Origin: Chitinophaga sp.
Lineage (GTDB): Bacteria; Bacteroidota; Bacteroidia; Chitinophagales; Chitinophagaceae
Direction of reading: 5' to 3'
NCBI RefSeq assembly: GCF_019236475.1
Contig: NZ_JAFAIX010000003.1
Span: 403,878-467,877, forward strand
Length of the DNA stretch: 64,000 nt
Shown in pieces: positions 18,165 through 26,982 of the stretch. The stretch's first letter is position 1, and every line of letters starts with the position of its first letter. The notes under the pieces are model-generated. The model saw nothing but the letters and a program-made list of their open reading frames with translations, made no database searches and was not told where the DNA came from. The position numbers were made by a program, and so were the translations under genes.

Positions 18165-18824
18165 TTATTTAAAAAGTGATGGCAGCACCGGATCATTATA
18201 ATCCTCGATGAATGCAATAATATTATCATATTGATCAAATTCGCTACGGGTATGCATGGTAGTGATCACCACTGCCTTCATACCCGCATTGGCGGCCGCT
18301 TCTACCCCTTTAGGCGCATCTTCAAACACAATGCAGGTTTCCGGTGCTACGCCCAGTGCTGTTGCTGCTTTCAGGAATACTTCCGGGTTAGGCTTACTGG
18401 AACTTACATCTTCCGCGCCGATAATAACCGGGAAATAATGACGGATGTTCAGGTTATCCAGTACATAGTCCACATTGAATTTATCCGCAGCCGTACCGAG
18501 TGCCATGGGAATGTGGTTAACAGCAGCTTTTTCCAGGAATACCGGCAACCCAGCTATCAGTTGCAGGTGTGGCCGGAAAGCCGCCTGGTAAATTTCTTCT
18601 TTTTGACGGGCATAGGTAGCCATTTGTTCCGCGGTAAAATGGCCTTTCCCGAAGATTCTCTCCAGTAGTTCCTCATTTTTACCATACATATGTGACCTTA
18701 CTTCTTCCCTACTGAGGCCGGCTCCCAGTTCATTTAGCTTATTATACCACCCCTCCAGGTGATACTCCATGTCGTTGATCATGGTACCGTTCATGTCGAA
18801 AATAAATGCCATCTTTCTGTTCAA
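18165..18824 (-). CDS. HAD superfamily phosphatase/beta-phosphoglucomutase-like
   Basis: A 219-residue HAD hydrolase with a helical cap of the PGMB/phosphatase subgroup (cap about residues 20-85). Motif 1 is FDMNGTM: nucleophile D10, but the usual second Asp (acid/base) is N12. Motif 2 is the Thr in ALGTAAD, motif 3 the Lys in SSSKPNPEVF, motif 4 the acidic pair in IVFEDAPKGVEAA. The D-to-N change would weaken the phosphatase acid/base step or suit a mutase or transfer role. The start is TTG at 18824 (MNRKMAFIFD), which gives the usual spacing to motif 1; an ATG at 18812 is the alternative. Substrate unknown. Confidence 0.85.
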   Translation of the reverse strand: MNRKMAFIFDMNGTMINDMEYHLEGWYNKLNELGAGLSREEVRSHMYGKNEELLERIFGKGHFTAEQMATYARQKEEIYQAAFRPHLQLIAGLPVFLEKAAVNHIPMALGTAADKFNVDYVLDNLNIRHYFPVIIGAEDVSSSKPNPEVFLKAATALGVAPETCIVFEDAPKGVEAAANAGMKAVVITTMHTRSEFDQYDNIIAFIEDYNDPVLPSLFK

Positions 18825-18879
18825 CGGTTTCGTTCTACAATAAAAAAATGTATATTAGACTGATTTTAGTGTTAACTAA

Positions 18880-18984
18880 ATGCATACAAGAAATTGTATG
18901 GTCCATTTGACCGTGTCTGCTGCAACAGGCGCGGTTTTTTTTCGGGCGCAAGGTAAGTGTTTATTATTTATATTTGATTTTTGA
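18880..18984 (+). other. Possible 34-codon ORF with terminator-like hairpin
   Basis: An ATG at 18880 opens a 34-codon frame to TGA at 18982. Inside it, ATACAA/TTGTAT forms a small hairpin (18884-18899) and ACCGTGTCTG pairs, with two G-U pairs, with CAGGCGCGGT (about 18910-18935), followed by eight T. The hairpin-plus-T-run looks like a plus-strand terminator, but no plus-strand gene lies between it and the HAD gene. It may end an unseen small transcript or be a leader structure; it could also be chance. Confidence 0.25.
18969..18976 (+). promoter_or_regulatory. Candidate -7 box for the RsbQ-like gene (TATATTTG)
   Basis: A perfect TAnnTTTG match 36 bases before the ATG at 19012. The -33 region shows a TTTTCGG stretch at about the right distance instead of a clear TTG. 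Confidence 0.5.
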
Positions 18985-19011
18985 GAAAAACCGATACCCT
19001 GTAAAATAATC

Positions 19012-19815
19012 ATGATGGATATTTTCCAGAAGCATAATATACATATCGTTGGAAACCTAGAATCCCCACAGACACTGATTTTTGGTCATGGATTTGGTCT
19101 TGATCAGACCTCCTTCCAACATATTATCCCTGCTTTTGCAAACGATTACAAAATCGTTTTGTATGATAATGTGGGCGGAGGAAAGTCAGATATCAATGCT
19201 TTCAGTTTCCATCGTTATGCCACCATAGACGGCTATGTGACAGATCTGGCAGAAATGATTGCCGCACTGGATTTGAAAGGTATCACCTATGTAGGGCATA
19301 GTGTGACTGGGATGATCGGCTTACTGACCAGCCTACGTCATCCAGGTATTTTTGAACGCCTGGTGATGATTGGTTCCAGTCCCCGTTACCTGGACGACCC
19401 ATCGAAAAATTATATCGGCGGGTTCGATCAGCCAGCGCTGAATGGCCTGTACGATGCGATGGAGAGTAATTTCCATGCATGGGCAGCCGGATTTTCCACC
19501 CTTGTAATGAACCAGCCGAACCGGCCGGAATTATCCGCCGCTTTTGCCGCCTCATTGCAAACCATCCGTGCGGATATCGCCGTAGCAGTGGCTAGGTCTA
19601 TATTCCAACTGGATCACAGACAAGTATTAAAAGATGTAAATATTCCCGTACTGATACTACAAACCGCTGAAGATATTGCCGTTCCGGCAGTAGTCAGCGA
19701 ATACCTGGAAAGCAATATCCCTTACAGCACAAGGGTTAAAGTGAACGCTACCGGGCATTTCCCGCAAATAAGCGCACCAGAGGAAGTTATCAGCGGCATG
19801 CACTCTTTTTTATAG
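19012..19815 (+). CDS. RsbQ-like alpha/beta hydrolase
   Basis: A 267-residue cytoplasmic hydrolase very close in length and motifs to RsbQ of Bacillus subtilis (also related to plant D14/KAI2). The nucleophile is S97 in VGHSVTGMIG; the N-terminal FGHGFGLDQTSF forms the oxyanion region, the acid lies in TAEDIAVP and the His in ATGHFPQISAPEEV. In B. subtilis RsbQ passes an energy-stress signal, probably a small ligand, to the PAS domain of the phosphatase RsbP. Here the next gene, 26 bp on, encodes a GAF/PAS protein, which keeps the hydrolase-PAS pairing without the phosphatase. Bacteroidota have no sigma-B, so the output must differ. Confidence 0.85.
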   Translation: MMDIFQKHNIHIVGNLESPQTLIFGHGFGLDQTSFQHIIPAFANDYKIVLYDNVGGGKSDINAFSFHRYATIDGYVTDLAEMIAALDLKGITYVGHSVTGMIGLLTSLRHPGIFERLVMIGSSPRYLDDPSKNYIGGFDQPALNGLYDAMESNFHAWAAGFSTLVMNQPNRPELSAAFAASLQTIRADIAVAVARSIFQLDHRQVLKDVNIPVLILQTAEDIAVPAVVSEYLESNIPYSTRVKVNATGHFPQISAPEEVISGMHSFL

Positions 19816-19841
19816 ATTTTTTCATCCTTCAACCTATAAGT

Positions 19842-20687
19842 GTGACTAGTTGGGAAAGTAAAGCGCTCAGTTTTATTAATCAGACAAGCAGATGGGACAA
19901 GGACAAACATATTTCCTCCTTTCTGACCTTCAGCATTAACCTGCTGAAAACATTATTTCAAACGAATATTACGCTGCAAGTAGAATTTGAAGACGAATCT
20001 ACCGCCAGGGTGAAGAATGCCTCTCCTGTTTACCTGGACGACATGATACTCGATCCGGAACCTATCAAGAAACTACTGTACAGCAACGGTTTCAAGACAA
20101 TTTACTGGCAATCTATTCCTACTGCAGATCATGCGCTGAAAGATATATTGCAGGCCTTCTCCTCCGCCATTATCATCCCACTGGCAACAGAACCTACTAC
20201 CAGTGTGATTTTAATGGGCTGGAGTGAACCCATGATCTTTAATCATTCTTTCCAAGAATGCGTGGAAACCATCCGGCTCCGCTTAAAGGAAATCCTTACC
20301 TATTCCTTGCAGCATAGCCATTTTCAGAAAGTGGCCTCTAGGTATTCTGCCATCATGCATACCATCCCGCATGCACTTATTTTCATCAACAACGACGGCT
20401 TTTCCGGCTGGGTAAACCAACCTGCCGCCGAGTTGCTGCACCTTTCCGGCCCTGGCGAACAGTTGCCAGCCATCTTATCAGATGCCATGATGCAACTACG
20501 CAGCAAAACCACCAATGCGGCAGAAATATACCAGGAAGCTATGCGACTGTTTTCTTCCCAACAAAATAGCATTACCTTCTGGGAATGGAGATTTGCATCA
20601 CCGGAAGAGATGACCTATTACGTCACCTGCCTGCCGGTGTTGAACCAACAAGTAAGTGGTAGATTATGGATTTTTGAGAAAAAGTAG
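19842..20687 (+). CDS. GAF- and PAS-like sensor protein without output domain
   Basis: A 281-residue soluble protein, start GTG at 19842. The first part (about 15-150) has the length and pattern of a GAF domain (INLLKTLFQTNITLQVEFED, then an AIIIPLATEPTTSVILMGW core strand). The second (about 165-281) is PAS-like: RYSAIMHTIPHALIFINNDGFSGWVNQPAAELLHLSG and the final strands TYYVTCLPV and GRLWIFEKK. No kinase, phosphatase or cyclase domain follows. It is cotranscribed with the RsbQ-like gene and ends 2 bp from the convergent receiver-kinase gene. It may bind the RsbQ-like product and act on the neighbouring kinases; this is inference. Confidence 0.6.
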   Translation: MTSWESKALSFINQTSRWDKDKHISSFLTFSINLLKTLFQTNITLQVEFEDESTARVKNASPVYLDDMILDPEPIKKLLYSNGFKTIYWQSIPTADHALKDILQAFSSAIIIPLATEPTTSVILMGWSEPMIFNHSFQECVETIRLRLKEILTYSLQHSHFQKVASRYSAIMHTIPHALIFINNDGFSGWVNQPAAELLHLSGPGEQLPAILSDAMMQLRSKTTNAAEIYQEAMRLFSSQQNSITFWEWRFASPEEMTYYVTCLPVLNQQVSGRLWIFEKK

Positions 20688-20689
20688 GG

Positions 20690-21790
20690 TTAGTTCCTAC
20701 TCCATTGAAAGTAGAAACGGCTGCCCTCACCGGGTTTCGAGTCTACCCAAACCTTTCCGCCCTGCTCTTCTACCAACATTTTAAAAATATTCAGGCCGAT
20801 CCCACTGCCTGTACCGCCATCCCCTTTCTCAAACAGTTTGAAAATCCTATCTGTATCACGAGAGGCAATCCCAGGTCCGTTGTCCTCCACATAAAATTCG
20901 TAGAAGTCTTCCCTGGCTGAAGAGTCCTGACCACCAATATTAATGACCACCTTTTCCTTATCGTTGTGTTTGATAGCATTGGCGATCAAGTTCTGAAATA
21001 CCTGTTGCAGCTTTAATTTATTGGTAAACAGCGTAGGTAGTGCTGTATCATATTGGACTTGCACATTTTTAGGCAGGAACAGCAAAAGCGTTAATTGTTG
21101 TAGCAACTGTTGTACATCTACTATTTCTTTAGGAGCAGCCTCATCATTTTTCAGGGTATAGTCTAGCACGCTGGTAATCATACCCGTAAGGTGATTCGTG
21201 GCATTCAGAACAATGTCCATGTACTCATTCAGGTCTGGCTCTTTTTTGATTCTTTCATCTTCGCTGATGAGCGTCAATAGGCCGATTGCCCCGTTGAGCG
21301 GGGACTTCAGGTCGTGGGCCACCACGTACATGAAGCGTTCCAACTGTTTGTTGATTTTCTCTTTTTCCTGGAGGGCTACTTTCAGTTCATTCTGATAGCA
21401 GTATAACTTTTCAAATACATTCACTTTGGCGCGGGTAATATCCACGTCCAGGGGTTTGGATAGATAGTCCACCGCTCCCTCTTTAAAGCCTTTCAAAACG
21501 TACTGCTCCTCTTTGTTGATAGCCGTCACAAAGATGATGGAAATGTCCTTAGTACGGGGATTTGTTTTAAGGAGACGCGCCACTTCATAGCCATCCATAT
21601 CTCCCATTTGAACATCCAGCATAATAAGACCGATATCGTTGTGTTTCAGGGCCATTTTCAGCGCCTCATTTCCGGATGAGGCTTTGAGGAATATCCTGTC
21701 GGGGGCTTGTAGCATGTCTTCCAGCGACAGCAGGTTTTCCTGCTTATCATCCACGAGTAAGATGGTAATTTTTTTGGAAGGTTCCGTCAT
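20690..21790 (-). CDS. Receiver-histidine kinase (REC-HisKA-HATPase)
   Basis: A 366-residue soluble signalling protein. An N-terminal receiver domain (about 8-125: LLVDD, phosphoacceptor Asp in IMLDVQMGDMDG, Thr in FVTA, Lys in LSKPLD) is followed by a short coiled coil, HisKA (His in YVVAHDLKSPLNG) and HATPase (N-box NLIANAIKHN, G boxes EDNGPGI and GGTGSGIGL). It is the last gene of a four-gene minus-strand operon, 12 bp after cheB, and probably takes phosphate from or works with the large hybrid kinase upstream. Confidence 0.92.
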   Translation of the reverse strand: MTEPSKKITILLVDDKQENLLSLEDMLQAPDRIFLKASSGNEALKMALKHNDIGLIMLDVQMGDMDGYEVARLLKTNPRTKDISIIFVTAINKEEQYVLKGFKEGAVDYLSKPLDVDITRAKVNVFEKLYCYQNELKVALQEKEKINKQLERFMYVVAHDLKSPLNGAIGLLTLISEDERIKKEPDLNEYMDIVLNATNHLTGMITSVLDYTLKNDEAAPKEIVDVQQLLQQLTLLLFLPKNVQVQYDTALPTLFTNKLKLQQVFQNLIANAIKHNDKEKVVINIGGQDSSAREDFYEFYVEDNGPGIASRDTDRIFKLFEKGDGGTGSGIGLNIFKMLVEEQGGKVWVDSKPGEGSRFYFQWSRN

Positions 21791-21802
21791 TTCATTCTCG
21801 AT

Positions 21803-22378
21803 TTACTTGGTATGGTATTGATCTTTGATGAAACTAATGATTTCATCCGTTTTCATGATTTTGATATCGGCAGACATGTCTATGGCTGCCTGCGGCATTA
21901 TTCTAAACTCCGCTTCCATTGGGTCTTGCACGATTCCGGCGCCGCCATTCTTCACAATTCGTGCCAGTCCTTCTGCGCCATCAGCATTGGCGCCACTCAG
22001 TAATATTCCCAAGGCCCGTTTTCCGTATGCATCTGCAATACTGTAAAAGCTTTCATCAATGGCCGGTCTACTATAATGCACGAGCTCTGAATAATCCAAC
22101 GAAAAAGTGCCATCCGCTTCCAAGAGCAGGTGATAGTTCTGAGGCGCCAAGTAAATATGTCCTGCCTTCATCCGTTCCTTATCTTCCGGCTCCTGGATGG
22201 GCCGGCCAAAAGCCAGTAACCGATTTAACTCACTACTGACGTTCTTCAGTCGGTGCATGATGAGCACCACCGGGGTGTCCATCTCCCCAGGCAATGCTTT
22301 CAGCAGTCGCGCTACTACGGACAAGCTTCCAGCAGATCCGCCAATTGCGATAATATCAAATCTGGTTGATGAATGCAA
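21803..22378 (-). CDS. cheB: CheB-type methylesterase, catalytic domain only
   Basis: A 191-residue protein with only the CheB methylesterase domain and no receiver: the nucleophile Ser in AIGGSAGSL, the His in LIMHRLKN and the Asp in LLSGANADGAEGL. In chemotaxis CheB removes methyl groups from, or deamidates, receptor glutamates/glutamines. No chemoreceptor, CheA or CheW is in the window, so its target may be the coiled-coil linker of the neighbouring hybrid kinase. The start is TTG at 22378. The gene sits 3 bp after cheR. Confidence 0.9.
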   Translation of the reverse strand: MHSSTRFDIIAIGGSAGSLSVVARLLKALPGEMDTPVVLIMHRLKNVSSELNRLLAFGRPIQEPEDKERMKAGHIYLAPQNYHLLLEADGTFSLDYSELVHYSRPAIDESFYSIADAYGKRALGILLSGANADGAEGLARIVKNGGAGIVQDPMEAEFRIMPQAAIDMSADIKIMKTDEIISFIKDQYHTK

Positions 22379-22381
22379 GAA

Positions 22382-23203
22382 CTAATATTTACGTCTAAAA
22401 ATTTTATTCGGACCGTTTACTACCTCAAATTTCTTTCTCTCTTTGCTAAATAACAATGATTCTTTCATACCAAGTGCAAGATATCCTCTTGGGGCCAAGC
22501 TATCATAAAAAAGTGTTACAACTCTTTCCTGTAGTGTCCGGTTGAAGTAAATAAATACATTCCTGCAGCAGATAAGCTGAAACTCATTAAATACGTGATC
22601 TGTGACCAGATTATGTTGAAAGAAAATGATATTCCGACGTAATGCCGGGTTGATGATAGCACTATCGTATCGTGCGGTGTAATAGTCGGAAAAATCGTGG
22701 AGCCCTCCTGATTGGATATAATTATGGGTATAGTCTTTCATCCATCGTAGCGGAACAATCCCAGTATTGGCCTTCTCTAAGTTGGCTGCATTCATATCGG
22801 TGGCGTATATACGACTTCTTTCCAGCAAACCGGCTTCTTGTAACATAATTGCCATGGAGTAGACCTCTTCTCCCGTTGCGCATCCGGCATGCCATATTTT
22901 AATGATGGGATAGGTGGCTAATCGGGGTAACACATCATCTCGTAGCAGTTGATAAAACTGCGGGTCACGGAACATTTCTGTTACGTTTACGGTGATATAT
23001 TCCACCATTTTTTTAAAAAAATCTGGATCTGTCTGCAACTGCAATTTCAGTTCTGCCAGTTTTTCCAACTGAGCATGCCCCATGAACCGGATAAAGCGGC
23101 GTTTCAGGGAAGCTTGCGCATAATCGCTGAAATCGTAGCCGTACTGGTGCTGGATAATGAATATTAACTCCTGGAGTTCTGTATTACTGATCTCTTCTAC
23201 CAT
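22382..23203 (-). CDS. cheR: CheR-type glutamate methyltransferase
   Basis: A 273-residue SAM-dependent protein-glutamate methyltransferase. The N-terminal helical CheR domain (about 10-65) is followed by the catalytic domain: VTEMFRDPQFY (substrate and SAM contact), the SAM-binding IWHAGCATGEEVYSMAIML, the acidic IYATDMN, and CCRNVFIYF. It is the partner of CheB, located 7 bp after the large hybrid kinase gene and 3 bp before cheB, so methylation and demethylation are cotranscribed with kinases, a layout seen in several Bacteroidota signalling operons. Confidence 0.93.
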   Translation of the reverse strand: MVEEISNTELQELIFIIQHQYGYDFSDYAQASLKRRFIRFMGHAQLEKLAELKLQLQTDPDFFKKMVEYITVNVTEMFRDPQFYQLLRDDVLPRLATYPIIKIWHAGCATGEEVYSMAIMLQEAGLLERSRIYATDMNAANLEKANTGIVPLRWMKDYTHNYIQSGGLHDFSDYYTARYDSAIINPALRRNIIFFQHNLVTDHVFNEFQLICCRNVFIYFNRTLQERVVTLFYDSLAPRGYLALGMKESLLFSKERKKFEVVNGPNKIFRRKY

Positions 23204-23210
23204 AAAATTG

Positions 23211-26200
23211 TTAAGACAACCATACGCGGATTAATGAAAGCAGTTTGATCCCGTCTACCGGTTTGGTGATATAATCAGAAGCGCCCGCCTCTATTGTTTT
23301 TTGTCTGTCTTCCGCCATCGCTTTGGCTGTCAGCGCAATGATAGGCAATTGGGAAAAACGTTTGTCCTTACGAATATTAATCATCGCATCATAACCGTTC
23401 ATGCCGGGCATCATAATATCCATTAAAACAAGATCGGTATCAGGATGTTCATCGAGCATATCTATCGCTTCCTGACCGTCTGCGGCCGCTAATACGTGTA
23501 CGCCCTGGCTTTCCAGCAACGCACTGATGGAGAATACATTGCGCATATCGTCATCTACCAGCAGGATAATTTTTCCGTCCATGATATTTTCCATATCCTG
23601 GATACCCTTCATGGTTTCCAATTTCCCTGGTTCTACTTTTTCCAGTTTATAGAGGAACAGTTCCAATTCATCTAGGAGTCGGTCTGTGGCCAGTGCCGAG
23701 CTTCTCACGATAGCCGCGGCATATTTTTTCAACTGGGCTTCTTCCGCCATGCTGATATCTTTATCCAGGTAGGCAATGACCGGTGTGGCACTGTGGGCGG
23801 TTAATTCAGCAAGCTGTTGCAGGCCCACCATGGAATGTTCCATATCATGGCCTAGTTCTATGATAACGCCATCATATTTGCTGGCAGCCAGGTATTCTTT
23901 GGCATCTTCCACAGAAGCCACCTGGTCGTACCAGGTTTCCATATTGCGTTGCTCTGTTTTGAATCGGATATCTGGGTCTTGTGCCAGCTTCCCTTCCGCT
24001 ATGAGCAATACTTTTTTCAGTCGGGAGTGTAATTGCTGGCTGATATCCAGGAATATCTGGTCTAGGTCAGGTTGTTGTAGTGGTTTCTGCGTATATCCGT
24101 TGATGTTACTAGCGGTATTGGCAGAAATTTCAGCCGCGGAGACAACATGTACCAGGGTATCATTGAGTTCCTCCGTGCTACGAATAATTTTGAGGATGCT
24201 TTCGCCATCAATCACTGGGAGATTCATATCCAATATGATAGCTACCGGTTTATACTGCCTTGCCAGTATGAGTCCATCCTGGCCATTATGGGCGAGAATA
24301 GTCTTGAATCCCTTCCTGCGGGCCACATCGCGGAGTGTATCCGCAAACCAGGCTTCATCTTCAATAATCAGGATCAGCTTATCATTATGCGCAATATTCC
24401 CCCGATCATCTTCTGGCATTACAGCCGGCATTACCGGAGCCGTAGAAGGGGTGAACGTACGAATAGCTTTCCTGGCAGGCAGGGAAATATCAATATTAGG
24501 TGGGAAGGTAATGGAGAAACTGCTGCCTTCTTCCGTACTGGTGTCTAGGTGGATTTGGCCTTGTAGTAACAACATAATCTGGCGGGAGATAGACAATCCC
24601 AGGCCCGTACCGCCGAATCTACGACTGGTAGAGCCATCCGCTTGTTGGAATGCTTCGAAGATCAGTTGTTGTTTATCTTCCGGAATACCCATACCAGTAT
24701 CGGTAACGGTTACACGAATATTTTCGCCTTCCATTTCCCATATGATACTAACCGTACCTTTCTCCGGCGTGAATTTAAACGCATTGGAGAGTAGATTACG
24801 AATCACTTGTTCCAGTCGTTGACGATCCGTCCGTATGACCGTTGGTACATCCAGTCCTATTTTCTCGATGAAGCGGATATTTTTCTGTTGCGCTACATAA
24901 TTGAATAAATCGAATACATCCTGCTGAATACCAGCTACTGGCGCGTCTTCAATATGTAAGTCTACTTTTCCCGCCTCAATTTTGGAAAGGTCCAAGATAT
25001 CATTGATGAGGCGCAAGAGATCGGAGCCCGATTTATGAATGATACCAGCGTATTCTATTTGGCGGCGGGTGAGGTTCTGGTCTTTATTTTCCTCCAGCAT
25101 TTTTGCGAGAATGAGCACACTGTTCAAGGGAGTTCTCAGTTCGTGCGACATATTCGCGAGGAAATCAGATTTATATCGGCTGCTGGCTTCCAGTTCTGTG
25201 GCTTTTGCCGCAAGGGCTTCCCTGGCCACTTCCAGGGCTTTATTTTTCACCAACATTTCCGCGTTCACCTGTCGGAGTTCCTCTTCCTGCACGCGTAATT
25301 CCTCTTCGGAAGCCTGGAGCACCTCTGATTGGCGACTCAACTCATCATTGGACTGGCGTAATTCTTCTTGTTGATTTAACAGTACTTCTCTTTGTTCCTG
25401 CACCTGTTGGAGCAGTTCCAATACTTTTTCCCTGCTCATCGCAGCATTGAGTGCCACCGCGATATCGCTGGCTTGGGTTTGCAGGAGTTCTAACTGTACC
25501 GTGGCAACTTCCTTGAAAGAAGCCAGTTCAATGATACCTGTTAGTTCGCTATCCATACGAAGCGGGATCAACAAAAGCTGTTTCGGATTCCCTGAACCCG
25601 AAGCAGATTGGATCTTCCAGTAGTCTTCCGGCAAATCAGAATAGACACGGATTTCCTTTTCCAGGGCAGTTTGTCCCAGTAGGCCTTCTCCTATGGAGAG
25701 GCTGTTGGGCGTATTCGAAGGCATGGCAACGGCAGCGGCTAAACGTAGTTGATGATTTTTCTCATCCAGTGTATAAAATGCTCCAGCGGCAAACTGACCG
25801 TAGGTGACTAATTCCTTCAAACACTTCTCTGCTAGCTGCTTTACATCTATGATTCCTTGTAGGTTGGTATTGAGTTGATCCAACCCTACGAGCTTCCAGT
25901 TTCGCTGATTGGCCTGATTATTGAGTTCAACGACCTCCTGTAATTTGTGATTCAGTGATTGCTGTACTAGTTGTCTTCTTTTAAACTCCCGGTAAGTGAT
26001 CCTGATTAATACGAATCCGACAGCGAGGATAAAAATGTTATTTAAAATGAGGATGCTCTTTGACTTGGTGGCGGAGCTTTCATTTTCCGCTTCGCGGGAG
26101 ATGAGTAGTCTTTGTTCTTCATTTCGTATGACGATGATGATAGACCGGATATCATTCAGGAGGTTTACTTCCTGATCTGTTATCTGGGCATTTTCTTCGA

Positions 26201-26600
26201 AGGTCTGTTTCCAGATGCGATGATCATTGGCATTCCAGAAACTAAGCACTTCGTTGATATTGTTTTCCAGGGTATCGATCATTCGCTCTTCCGTCGGACT
26301 ATCGGAAACGAGCGTACGAAGTACAGTTATCGCGGGGCCAATTTTAGGGAGGTCAACCTCGTAGGGCGAAAGAAATCTTTTCTCGAAGGTACTTCTGAAG
26401 CCACGGCGAGAGGCGGCCATGTCCAGCACAAGGCGGTTCACGCGTTCCACTTGGTTGAGCACTTTGTAGGTATGTTGTACCCAGCGGGATTCCGCTTTTT
26501 GTTGCTGGAATGATCTCAGGGTGAGATATCCGCCGAGTACTACCAAAACCACTACCAGTACGAAACCGATGTATAATCTGTTTACCAGTGAGATCTTCAT
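23211..26600 (-). CDS. Large hybrid histidine kinase: CHASE3-GAF-HisKA-HATPase-three receivers
   Basis: A 1129-residue membrane kinase. In order: TM1 (about 10-30), CHASE3-like periplasmic helices (about 32-170), TM2 (FILAVGFVLIRITY, about 185-200), GAF (about 240-395), a long coiled coil rich in E, Q and L (about 405-485), HisKA (His in ANMSHELRTPLNSV), HATPase (NLLSNAFKF, DTGMGIP, GGTGLGLSI), and three receivers. The first (LIIEDE, ILDMNLP, TQKPL) and last (LLVDDD, LMDIMMPGMNG, LTAK, TKPVD) look active. The middle one has lost its Asp (GVIIELGHD). I start at ATG 26600 (MKISLVNRL) because a TTG at 26654 lies upstream of the likely promoter. It leads the CheR-CheB-REC-kinase operon. Confidence 0.92.
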   Translation of the reverse strand: MKISLVNRLYIGFVLVVVLVVLGGYLTLRSFQQQKAESRWVQHTYKVLNQVERVNRLVLDMAASRRGFRSTFEKRFLSPYEVDLPKIGPAITVLRTLVSDSPTEERMIDTLENNINEVLSFWNANDHRIWKQTFEENAQITDQEVNLLNDIRSIIIVIRNEEQRLLISREAENESSATKSKSILILNNIFILAVGFVLIRITYREFKRRQLVQQSLNHKLQEVVELNNQANQRNWKLVGLDQLNTNLQGIIDVKQLAEKCLKELVTYGQFAAGAFYTLDEKNHQLRLAAAVAMPSNTPNSLSIGEGLLGQTALEKEIRVYSDLPEDYWKIQSASGSGNPKQLLLIPLRMDSELTGIIELASFKEVATVQLELLQTQASDIAVALNAAMSREKVLELLQQVQEQREVLLNQQEELRQSNDELSRQSEVLQASEEELRVQEEELRQVNAEMLVKNKALEVAREALAAKATELEASSRYKSDFLANMSHELRTPLNSVLILAKMLEENKDQNLTRRQIEYAGIIHKSGSDLLRLINDILDLSKIEAGKVDLHIEDAPVAGIQQDVFDLFNYVAQQKNIRFIEKIGLDVPTVIRTDRQRLEQVIRNLLSNAFKFTPEKGTVSIIWEMEGENIRVTVTDTGMGIPEDKQQLIFEAFQQADGSTSRRFGGTGLGLSISRQIMLLLQGQIHLDTSTEEGSSFSITFPPNIDISLPARKAIRTFTPSTAPVMPAVMPEDDRGNIAHNDKLILIIEDEAWFADTLRDVARRKGFKTILAHNGQDGLILARQYKPVAIILDMNLPVIDGESILKIIRSTEELNDTLVHVVSAAEISANTASNINGYTQKPLQQPDLDQIFLDISQQLHSRLKKVLLIAEGKLAQDPDIRFKTEQRNMETWYDQVASVEDAKEYLAASKYDGVIIELGHDMEHSMVGLQQLAELTAHSATPVIAYLDKDISMAEEAQLKKYAAAIVRSSALATDRLLDELELFLYKLEKVEPGKLETMKGIQDMENIMDGKIILLVDDDMRNVFSISALLESQGVHVLAAADGQEAIDMLDEHPDTDLVLMDIMMPGMNGYDAMINIRKDKRFSQLPIIALTAKAMAEDRQKTIEAGASDYITKPVDGIKLLSLIRVWLS

Positions 26601-26641
26601 ATTAACAATCTTCGCTATATAAAATGAATAATTTCTGGGTA

Positions 26642-26649
26642 GAAAGATA
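26642..26649 (-). promoter_or_regulatory. Candidate -7 box for the hybrid kinase operon (TATCTTTC on the minus strand)
   Basis: Differs from TAnnTTTG only at the last base and lies 42 bases before the ATG at 26600. The remainder of the divergent gap to the response regulator (26650-26982) is AT-rich and contains a near-repeat of CGTATATAT (two copies, 12 bp apart, near 26790-26815) but no gene that I can support. Confidence 0.4.
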
Positions 26650-26982
26650 GGCAATTCAGGATTATTCTATAATTTTGAAAAAAATATCAAAAGTTGCTCA
26701 TATTCAACGGATATACCATGTGTGTTTAACTCCCCCTGAGAAATAGGCGGTTTGTCAGTGAAACAATAGTCAGCTCTTGATCGTATATATTAACGTATAT
26801 ATAAATAATAAGTTTTATCATTTTCTTTATTGTGAAGACCCTGTTTAGTCATTTTTGTTAGAAAACCAATTTTAACCATTCACTATCCCCTGAAGGAGCC
26901 TACCGAATAGTAATCCAATTCTGAACTACCGGAAGTGAACAAGGATATATATCTTTTGTTATCTCCGGTTAAAAAAGCCACA

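Noticed and set aside
23776..24822. 348-codon plus-strand ORF antisense to the hybrid kinase
   Set aside because: Long but wholly inside a well-supported kinase gene, Cys/Ser/Arg-rich and without family features; a shadow frame.
26770..26830. TATATA-rich stretch as an origin or phase-variable repeat
   Set aside because: Only two imperfect copies of a 9-base unit and no DnaA boxes or origin genes; ordinary AT-rich promoter DNA is a simpler reading.
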